The notes beneath the pieces were generated by a model. It was not told the DNA's origin, ran no database searches, and saw only the letters and a list, made by a program, of their open reading frames with translations. A program made the translations under genes and the position numbers. Of a stretch of 64,000 nucleotides of DNA, positions 58,504 to 64,000 are shown piece by piece (within the stretch, counting starts at the first letter, position 1; every line of letters starts with the position of its first letter). This DNA comes from Pelagibius marinus (GTDB lineage Bacteria > Pseudomonadota > Alphaproteobacteria > Kiloniellales > Kiloniellaceae), in the NCBI RefSeq assembly GCF_014925385.1, contig NZ_JACSDK010000018.1, forward strand, positions 62,001 through 126,000, in the 5' to 3' direction.

Positions 58504-59253
58504 TCACGTTCCGTAGCTCTGCACCAGGCTGCCGGCGACCATGTACCAGCCGTCGACCAGCACGAAGAAGATCAGCTTGAAGGGCAGGGAGATCATCACC
58601 GGCGGCAGCATCATCATGCCCATGGACATGAGGATCGAGGCCACCACCATGTCGATGATGAGGAAGGGCAGGAACAGCAGGAAGCCGATCTCGAAGGCGC
58701 GGCGCAACTCGCTGATCATGAAGGCGGGGATCAGCGCGCGCATCGGCGTCGCCTCCGGTCCCTCGACCTCGTTCGCGTCGGTGAGGTCCAGGAACAGGCG
58801 CAGGTCGTTCTCGCGCACGTGCCCCAGCATGAACTGGCGCACCGGGCCCTGGGCGCGGTCCAGCGCCTCGAACTCGGTGATGTCTTCGGCGATCAGCGGT
58901 TCCAGGGCCTCGTCGTAGACCGCCTCCAGGGTCGGCATCATGACGAAGGCGGTGAGGAAGAGCGCCAGGCTCACCACCACCGAATTGGGCGGCGTCTGCT
59001 GCAGGCCCATGGCCGTGCGCAGGAACGACAGCACCACGACGATGCGGGTAAAGGACGTCATCATCACCAGGATCGAGGGCGCCAGGCTCAGGATCGTGAT
59101 GAGGGCGATGAGCTGGATGATGCGCCCAGTGGTGGTGCCGGCGGTCTCGGCGCCGAGGTCGAAGGTCAGCGCCTGGGCCAGGGCCTCGCCCGGCAGCAGC
59201 AACAGCAGGACCGGCACGACGGCGAGGGCCGCGAGGGGAGCGATGCGCTTCAC
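58504..59253 (-). CDS. fliP: Flagellar export gate protein FliP
   Basis: 249 residues from a GTG at 59253 that overlaps the fliO stop by 4 bp. A cleavable signal (LLLLLPGEALAQA) is followed by four membrane helices. The signature is SILVMMTSFTRIVVVLSFLR, and the C-terminal pair includes LLFLPFLIIDMVVASILMSM and MISLPFKLIFFVLVDGWYMV. FliP with FliQ and FliR forms the export gate; fliQ and fliR are in the divergent operon at 62404. Confidence 0.97.
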   Translation of the reverse strand: MKRIAPLAALAVVPVLLLLLPGEALAQALTFDLGAETAGTTTGRIIQLIALITILSLAPSILVMMTSFTRIVVVLSFLRTAMGLQQTPPNSVVVSLALFLTAFVMMPTLEAVYDEALEPLIAEDITEFEALDRAQGPVRQFMLGHVRENDLRLFLDLTDANEVEGPEATPMRALIPAFMISELRRAFEIGFLLFLPFLIIDMVVASILMSMGMMMLPPVMISLPFKLIFFVLVDGWYMVAGSLVQSYGT

Positions 59254-59642
59254 GGCGTCTGCCTCCGCAGCTTGCCGGCCAGGCGGGTCACCAGGGTTTC
59301 CGGGCCCGGAGCGCCCGGAGCGCCCGGGGCGGCCGTGGCGCCGGGCTGGGCTTCGGCCGGCTGGACCGGCGGTGCCGGAATATCGCTTTCGATCAGCAGG
59401 TCGCTGGCCGCGCCCAGCAGCACCAGGTGCTCGCGGTCGTCGCGGCGCAGCAGGACCAGCTTGTGCTTGGCGTCCAGCGGGCGCACCTCGACCAGGCTGA
59501 GGCGGCGCTGACCGGCGCTGCTCGGCGTCGCGGCCAGGCGCTCGCCGAAGCCCGAGCGGCGCAGCAGGGCCGCCAGGCCGGCGATGAGCACCAGCACGAA
59601 GGCCAGCGCCAGAAAAAAGCGGAAGTACTCACCGAGATCCAT
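59250..59642 (-). CDS. fliO: Flagellar biogenesis protein FliO
   Basis: 130 residues from the ATG at 59642, chosen because GGGGA stands 6 bp before it. One transmembrane helix is YFRFFLALAFVLVLIAGLAA (about 6-25). The cytoplasmic FliO domain has RRLSLVEVRPLDAKHKLVLL and EHLVLLGAASDLLIE. A Pro/Ala/Gly-rich tail follows. FliO assists FliP assembly and is always next to fliP. Confidence 0.92.
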   Translation of the reverse strand: MDLGEYFRFFLALAFVLVLIAGLAALLRRSGFGERLAATPSSAGQRRLSLVEVRPLDAKHKLVLLRRDDREHLVLLGAASDLLIESDIPAPPVQPAEAQPGATAAPGAPGAPGPETLVTRLAGKLRRQTP

Positions 59643-59687
59643 AAAGTTTCCCCAATCGCCCCCCAAGGCGGTTCGGTTGATGCGCTG

Positions 59688-60014
59688 CTAGGGCTTGTCG
59701 GTCTTCGGCGCCGTGTAGGCGGTCAGCGCCTTGCGGCGCTCGCTGGCGGCGTTCAGCAGCTGCGCCAGCTCGCCCAGGCCGGCGCGCAGGTTCTCGCCCA
59801 GCTGGTTGACCTCCTCAACCAGCCCGAAGAGGCGCGGGCGCAGCTGGCGGCTGTCGTCGGCCGACAGGGTCTCGATCGCCTTGCAGAGTCCCTTCACGTC
59901 CTCCTCAATGGGCGTCAGATCGACGATGGTGCCGGTCGACAGGCCCTGGCGCGCCTTGCGCAAGCGCGCCGTCAGGGAATGCATTTCGGACTCGATGGCG
60001 GCTGTATGGCTCAC
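59688..60014 (-). CDS. Small helical protein of the fliO-fliP operon
   Basis: 108 residues predicted all-helical (SEMHSLTARLRKARQGLSTG, GLVEEVNQLGENLRAGLGEL). No membrane segment. Length and helix content resemble flagellar export chaperones of the FlgN/FliT kind, but I see no specific signature. Position between the FlhB C-domain gene (2-bp gap) and fliO supports a flagellar role. Confidence 0.6.
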   Translation of the reverse strand: MSHTAAIESEMHSLTARLRKARQGLSTGTIVDLTPIEEDVKGLCKAIETLSADDSRQLRPRLFGLVEEVNQLGENLRAGLGELAQLLNAASERRKALTAYTAPKTDKP

Positions 60015-60016
60015 GC

Positions 60017-60394
60017 TTACTTCTCCTCGTATGTCTTGTGACCGGCGGCGGCGCCGGCTTGCTTCCCTTCAACCCTGTGGCCGCCGGCTGGCTTGCGGTC
60101 CGTCTGGTAGAGGTAGCGGAGGATCTCCGCGACCCCGGCCAGCGCGGCCAGGGGGATTTCGCTCTCCACCTCGACAGCCGCCAGGATTTCGGCCAGATCG
60201 GCGTCGGTGCGCACCTTCACGCCGCGCTCGAAGGCAATCTGCAGGATCTGCTCGGCAACCGCCCCGCGGCCGCTGGCGGTGACCCTGGGCGCCTGCGCGG
60301 CGGTGTTGCGGACCAGGCCCTCGATAGCGTCCGGCGTCACGTTCTCCAGCGCGATGGCGAGGCTGCGCTCGGGGCGGGGTTTCTGCGTCACCAT
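60017..60394 (-). CDS. Stand-alone FlhB C-terminal-domain protein
   Basis: 125 residues from the ATG at 60394. The core SGRGAVAEQILQIAFERGVK, then VRTDADLAEILAAVEVESEI and AGVAEILRYLYQTDR, matches the cytoplasmic domain of FlhB/EscU after the NPTH cleavage site (compare GxxxxAxxI...AxxxGIP...LAxxL). There is no NPTH motif and no membrane part, so it equals the FlhB-CC fragment alone. Stand-alone FlhB-C homologues occur in several bacteria and can partly substitute for that domain. Full flhB begins at 63467. Confidence 0.78.
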   Translation of the reverse strand: MVTQKPRPERSLAIALENVTPDAIEGLVRNTAAQAPRVTASGRGAVAEQILQIAFERGVKVRTDADLAEILAAVEVESEIPLAALAGVAEILRYLYQTDRKPAGGHRVEGKQAGAAAGHKTYEEK

Positions 60395-60606
60395 CGGCTC
60401 ACGGTCCGGCAATTCACGGCTCTGCCGCCGGCTCGAACAGCTCCCGGGCAGCCGCTTGGGCAGCCCGGATCGCCGGCAGTTCACCAATGGTGACCGATCA
60501 TGCTTAATGAATGGTTAGAGGAGAGCCCTCAGCGGGCCCGGAAGGGCGGAAAAAACGCCAAGCGCCAGAGGCCCTTAGAAGGTGCCCCGGCGGGACGGGG
60601 AGGGGG

Positions 60607-60867
60607 TTAAGAGCCGCCGCTCTCGCTTTTCGGCACCGCCGGCGGCGCAGCGCCCTTGAGCGCCTCGGCCAGGGCCTCGTCGTCGCCCACGGCGGCGGCG
60701 CGGTTTTCTTCCTGGATGCGCTCGAAAATCTCGCGGCGCAGGACCGTCGCATCGCTTGGAAAGGTAAATCCAAGCTTAATCGACTTGCCGCGGATATCGA
60801 CCACGGTCACCTCGATATTGTCATTTATGATGACGGATTCGCCGATTTTGCGTGTCAGATAAAGCAT
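60607..60867 (-). CDS. csrA: Carbon storage/translational regulator CsrA
   Basis: 86 residues. The CsrA fold is complete in the first 60: MLYLTRKIGESVIINDNIEV, then VVDIRGKSIKLGFTFPSDAT and VLRREIFERIQEENRAA. Conserved Arg6 and the GFTFP/RREI RNA-binding edge are present. A 25-residue Ala/Glu/Ser tail is extra compared with the usual 60-65 aa. It is head-to-head with flgB across a CtrA-type box. With fliW at 33257 and a loop-displayed GGA in the flagellin-3 leader, it probably controls flagellin translation. Confidence 0.94.
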   Translation of the reverse strand: MLYLTRKIGESVIINDNIEVTVVDIRGKSIKLGFTFPSDATVLRREIFERIQEENRAAAVGDDEALAEALKGAAPPAVPKSESGGS

Positions 60868-60946
60868 CGCCCTCTTGGCTCCCCCGCGCCGCAGACCGCA
60901 GCCTCCCCCGGCCCACGGCTATAGTTAATATACACAATTTAGCTCG

Positions 60947-60962
60947 TTTTACTGATTCTTAA
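60947..60962 (+). promoter_or_regulatory. CtrA-type box upstream of flgB
   Basis: TTTA-CTGATTC-TTAAC has exact spacing and one mismatch from TTAA-N7-TTAAC. It is 118 bp before flgB in an AT-rich island. On the other strand AATT-GTGTATA-TTAAC (60924-60939) is a weaker match facing csrA. Confidence 0.6.
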
Positions 60963-61079
60963 CAAGGCAGGCTTGATCATAGGACCCATAGGCCCCGGAA
61001 AAGTAGGGGGAGTCCTGGGGCCGCGGCCCTTGGGACGCCGGGGGCGAAAGCGGCGCTCGATGCAACTGCCAGGAACGTC

Positions 61080-61487
61080 ATGGACGGGAAACCCGGAATT
61101 TTCAGCCTGCTCGGCAAGCGAATGGAATGGCTCGGCCAGCGCCAGAAGGTGTTGGCGCAGAACATCGCCAACGCCGACACGCCGGACTATGTGCCGCACG
61201 ATCTGAAGGCGCAGGATTTCCGCCGTATGGTCGAGCGCAACTACCTGCCGACAATGAAGCCGGACGCGACCCGGGCCGGGCATATCCAGACTTCCAGCCT
61301 GAACGCCGACAATCGTGGCGTCGAACAGAAGCAGCGCTACGAGACCGCGCCTTCCGGCAACGCCGTGATCCTGGAAGAACAGCTCATCAACGTCGCTCAG
61401 ACGCAGGCCGACTACAACGCGATCACCAACCTCTACAAGAAGCAGGTGTCGATGTTGAAGATGGCGCTGCGCGGGCGCATGGGCTGA
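61080..61487 (+). CDS. flgB: Proximal rod protein FlgB
   Basis: 135 residues. The rod motif is RQKVLAQNIANADTPDYVPH, and the C-terminal helix is LINVAQTQADYNAITNLYKK, then QVSMLKMALRGRMG. The ATG at 61080 follows AGGAACGTC. First gene of flgB-flgC-fliE-fliQ-fliR-flhB. Confidence 0.96.
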   Translation: MDGKPGIFSLLGKRMEWLGQRQKVLAQNIANADTPDYVPHDLKAQDFRRMVERNYLPTMKPDATRAGHIQTSSLNADNRGVEQKQRYETAPSGNAVILEEQLINVAQTQADYNAITNLYKKQVSMLKMALRGRMG

Positions 61488-61523
61488 TCGGCCACAACGC
61501 GAAGCGCCTAGGACGCAGAAGCG

Positions 61524-61931
61524 ATGGATCTTGAGAAGTCACTGAACATCTCCGCCGCCGGCATGCGGGCGCAGGGCACGCGTCTGCGGGTGATCGCGGA
61601 GAATATCGCCAATGCCAACTCCACGGCGCAGGCGCCGGGCGGCGAGCCCTACCGGCGCAAGCTGGTGACCTTCGACAACGAGCTGAACCAGTCGCTGGGC
61701 CTGGAGACGGTACGCGTCGATTCCATCGTCGCCGACCGCAGCGCCTTCCAGCGCCGCTACGAGCCGGGCCACCCGGCGGCCGACGAGGAAGGCTACGTCC
61801 TGCTGCCGAACGTGAATTCCCTGATGGAGATGGCCGACCTGCGCGAGGCGCAGCGCAGCTACGAGGCCAACCTGAAGGCCATCGAGTCTTCGCGCACCAT
61901 GCTGCAGAAGACGATCGACCTTCTGCGCTGA
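61524..61931 (+). CDS. flgC: Proximal rod protein FlgC
   Basis: 135 residues. The rod motif is LNISAAGMRAQGTRLRVIAE, then NIANANSTAQAPGGEPYRRK. The C-terminal helix is YVLLPNVNSLMEMADLREAQ, ending SRTMLQKTIDLLR. It follows flgB after 36 bp. Confidence 0.96.
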   Translation: MDLEKSLNISAAGMRAQGTRLRVIAENIANANSTAQAPGGEPYRRKLVTFDNELNQSLGLETVRVDSIVADRSAFQRRYEPGHPAADEEGYVLLPNVNSLMEMADLREAQRSYEANLKAIESSRTMLQKTIDLLR

Positions 61932-62051
61932 GGCGCAGGCGATATCCCGCGCTGAGCCCAGCGCAACCGTTACGCGGCGCCAGGAGGGCGCCGCCGACCG
62001 CCAGGACGGCCCCCATAGGCACCCGAGGACCGGGCGCCTGAGGAGCGAGCC

Positions 62052-62363
62052 ATGACCATGAATATCAACGGGGCTGTTCAGGCCTACGACCGGATGCTGC
62101 GCCAGGGCGGTTCCGCGCCCGGCCTGGAGGCGCGCGACAGCGGCGGCGCCGATTTCTCCTCCCTGCTGCAGCGCGCCGCCGAGCGCGCCGCCGACACCAT
62201 GCTGGAAGGCGAGAAGCAGACCATCCAGGCGGGGGCCGGGGCGGCCGACCTGACCCAGGTGGGTATGGCCGTGTCCAAGGCCGGGATGACCCTGGGGACC
62301 GTGGGGGCCCTGCGCGGCAAGGTGGTCCAGGCCTACCAGGAAATCCTGCGGATGCCGGTCTGA
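62052..62363 (+). CDS. fliE: MS-ring/rod adaptor FliE
   Basis: 103 residues. The FliE C-terminal part is ADLTQVGMAVSKAGMTLGTV and VVQAYQEILRMPV, and the N-terminal half holds a helical FSSLLQRAAERAADTMLEGE. A good ribosome-binding site (GAGGAGCGAGCC) precedes the ATG. FliE joins the MS-ring and rod and is exported early. It is 120 bp after flgC. Confidence 0.92.
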   Translation: MTMNINGAVQAYDRMLRQGGSAPGLEARDSGGADFSSLLQRAAERAADTMLEGEKQTIQAGAGAADLTQVGMAVSKAGMTLGTVGALRGKVVQAYQEILRMPV

Positions 62364-62403
62364 CGGCTTTGGCGGCGTTGGCAGGCAAGGGAAGGGGGCC
62401 CCT

Positions 62404-62670
62404 GTGAACGGCACGGAAGCGATCGAGATCGGCCGCGAGACGATCCTCGTCATGCTGAAGATCGGCGCCCCGGTTATGCTGATGGCACTGGCCGTCGGCC
62501 TGGCCATCGCCCTGTTCCAGGCCCTGACCTCGATCCAGGAAATGACCCTGACCTTCGTGCCGAAGATCATCATCATCTTCGTCGGCGTGATGCTGATGCT
62601 GCCCTTCATGCTGAGTAGCCTGACGACTTTCTCCCAAGGCCTCTTCGATCGCATGATCTCCCTCGGCTAG
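62404..62670 (+). CDS. fliQ: Flagellar export gate protein FliQ
   Basis: 88 residues, GTG start behind GGGAAGGGGG. Two transmembrane helices are VMLMALAVGLAIALFQALTS and IIIIFVGVMLMLPFMLSSLT. The polar segment IQEMTLTFVPK between them is the FliQ hallmark. Confidence 0.95.
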   Translation: MNGTEAIEIGRETILVMLKIGAPVMLMALAVGLAIALFQALTSIQEMTLTFVPKIIIIFVGVMLMLPFMLSSLTTFSQGLFDRMISLG

Positions 62671-62686
62671 GGCGGGAGCCTCTCCC

Positions 62687-63454
62687 ATGCTCGCCGAACT
62701 TCTGCCGGATCAAGTCTTCGCCCTGCTGCTGGTCTTCGTGCGGCTGGGCAGCGCCATGATGCTGATGCCCGGCTTCGGCGAGAACTACATCTCCCCGCGC
62801 GTGCGCCTGCTCCTGGCGCTGACGGTGACGGTGGTGATCCAGCCGGCCCTGCCGCAAGGGGTCATCCCGGCGCTGCCCGACAGCGCCGTGGCGATGTTCC
62901 TGCTGATCCTCGGCGAGGCCTTCGTCGGCCTGTTTCTCGGCTCGCTGGCGCGCATCCTCATGGCGGCACTCTCCATCGGCGGCATGATGATCGCCACGGT
63001 GACAGGCCTGGCCAACGCGCTGACCAACGATCCCACCGCGGCCCAGCAGGGCTCCATCGCCGGCTCCTTCCTCTCGACCCTGGCGCTCTTGATCATCATC
63101 ATCCTCGACCTGCACCACCTGCTGCTGCGCGGCGTCATCGAAAGCTACGCGCTGTTCCTGCCGGGCCAGTCGATCCTGGTGGGCGACGTTTCGCAGATGA
63201 TCACCCGTGGCGTGGCGCGGGCCTTCCTGCTGGGCTTCCAGATCGCCTCGCCCTTCATCGCCGTGGGGCTGATCTTCAATCTGGGCCTCGGCCTGCTGTC
63301 GCGCCTCATGCCGCAGATGCAGGTCTTCTTCATCGCCATCCCGCTGCAGATCCTGATCGGCATGGGCATCCTGATGATCGCCCTGCCGACGCTCATCGGC
63401 TGGTTCATCTCGGGCTTCCAGGACGTCATGCTGCCCTTCGCGGGCTTGAACTAG
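62687..63454 (+). CDS. fliR: Flagellar export gate protein FliR
   Basis: 255 residues, six membrane helices. Recognisable FliR blocks are LLVFVRLGSAMMLMPGFGEN, FVGLFLGSLARILMAALSIG, LDLHHLLLRGVIESYALFLP and NLGLGLLSRLMPQMQVFFIA. It completes the FliPQR gate and lies 12 bp before flhB. Confidence 0.96.
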   Translation: MLAELLPDQVFALLLVFVRLGSAMMLMPGFGENYISPRVRLLLALTVTVVIQPALPQGVIPALPDSAVAMFLLILGEAFVGLFLGSLARILMAALSIGGMMIATVTGLANALTNDPTAAQQGSIAGSFLSTLALLIIIILDLHHLLLRGVIESYALFLPGQSILVGDVSQMITRGVARAFLLGFQIASPFIAVGLIFNLGLGLLSRLMPQMQVFFIAIPLQILIGMGILMIALPTLIGWFISGFQDVMLPFAGLN

Positions 63455-63466
63455 GGGCAGGCGCGG

Positions 63467-64000
63467 ATGGCCGGTGAAGACGACGATTCACAAAAAACAG
63501 AAGACCCGACAAGCAAACGCCTGTCCGATGCGCGCGAGAAGGGCCAGGTACCCCGCTCGCAGGAGGTCTCGCACTGGTTCATGATGCTGGCCCTGGCGCT
63601 GGTGGTCGGCATCTTCTCGCCGTCTCTGATGTCGGATATCGGCGCCCTTTTGCGGCCCTTCGTGGAGCAGCCGCACATGATCGTGCTGGACAACGGCGGC
63701 CTGCGCGACGTGCTCAGCGGGACGGCGCTGGGCATTCTCAAGGCGGCCGCGATCCCGCTGGCGATCATCCTGGTGGCGGGACTGGCGGCCGGGACGATCC
63801 AGAACGGCATCATCGTCACCACCGAGCAGATCCAGCCCAAGCTCTCCAACATCGGGTTCAAGCGCGGCTTCAAGAAGATGTTCTCCAGCCGCTCGCTGGC
63901 CGACTTCCTGAAAGGCGTTCTGAAGCTCACCGTCGTCGGGGTGGTGGTGGCGCTGATCGTCTGGCCGGACCGCGACGACGTGCTCGTCATTCCGACCATG
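63467..64000 (+). CDS. flhB: Export specificity switch FlhB (5' part)
   Basis: Partial: 178 codons to the window edge. It opens MAGEDDDSQKTEDPTSKRLS, then DAREKGQVPRSQEVSHWFMM, the FlhB signature (K-T-E-x-P-T-x-K-R-L-x-x-A-R-x-x-G-x-V). Two membrane helices follow, then KLSNIGFKRGFKKMFSSRSL with the FlhB-specific loop. The autocleavage NPTH site and C-domain lie beyond the window. Confidence 0.96.
   Translation, partial: MAGEDDDSQKTEDPTSKRLSDAREKGQVPRSQEVSHWFMMLALALVVGIFSPSLMSDIGALLRPFVEQPHMIVLDNGGLRDVLSGTALGILKAAAIPLAIILVAGLAAGTIQNGIIVTTEQIQPKLSNIGFKRGFKKMFSSRSLADFLKGVLKLTVVGVVVALIVWPDRDDVLVIPTM

Overview
The window is almost entirely one large flagellar and motility locus of a GC-rich alphaproteobacterium. 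The combination of CtrA, SciP, FlbD and FliX with FliS, FlaG, CsrA and FliW points to a Rhodospirillales-like lineage (inference). No rRNA, tRNA, CRISPR array or recognisable transposase was seen.

Layout. (1) 1-15.5 kb: the 5' part of ctrA (-) diverges from fliI-fliJ (+). A ten-gene leftward operon follows: fliF-fliG-fliH-fliN-motA-flbD-flhA-flhF-flhG-(fliK-like). It supplies MS ring, switch, stator, export gate, placement proteins and the sigma-54 activator. sciP lies behind it. (2) 15.6-20 kb: leftward fliS1-fliK-flgD-flgE (hook). (3) 20-29 kb: three rightward flagellin genes, each behind a sigma-54 promoter, then flaG, fliD, fliS2 and a TPR-glycosyltransferase like the flagellin glycosyltransferase FlmG. 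(4) 29-33.2 kb: an accessory patch. A ~0.9 kb insertion with terminal inverted repeats splits a terminator, and a truncated fliW duplicate is followed by an ankyrin gene and a tandem-PAS cyclase. (5) 33.2-39.9 kb: leftward flgI-flgJ-flgN-flgK-flgL-fliW, then rightward fliX and dksA. (6) 40-41.6 kb: small unrecognised genes. (7) 41.7-45 kb: leftward flgF-flgG-flgA-flgH. (8) 45.3-54.7 kb: rightward fliL-fliM-(DUF6468-like)-motE-like-cheY-cheZ-(motB-like)-motB-(TPR giant). (9) 54.7-58.4 kb: MmgE/PrpD-like, PAS/zinc protein, HisA-like and secreted genes. (10) 58.5-64 kb: leftward csrA-(flhB C-domain)-(small helical)-fliO-fliP and rightward flgB-flgC-fliE-fliQ-fliR-flhB (cut by the window end).

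Regulation can be read from the sequence. CtrA-type boxes (TTAA-N7-TTAAC) precede fliX, fliL, flgB, sciP and probably ctrA/fliI. Sigma-54 -24/-12 promoters precede the three flagellin genes, flgI, flgF and fliS1. A recurrent 14-bp palindrome (YGGCAR-N3-TTGCC) stands about 85-160 bp upstream of most of these and fits FlbD enhancer sites. A hairpin in the third flagellin leader displays AGGAA in its loop, and csrA and fliW are both present, so a CsrA-FliW-flagellin feedback loop is likely. The alphaproteobacterial flagellin regulators flbT and flaF were not found in the window.

The best candidates for something new are: the flagellin-leader CsrA hairpin in a CtrA-type alphaproteobacterium; the MotB paralogue lacking the proton-binding Asp, in one operon with true motB and a 1194-residue TPR protein; the terminator-splitting insertion; and the fliW partial duplication around a cyclase/ankyrin pair.
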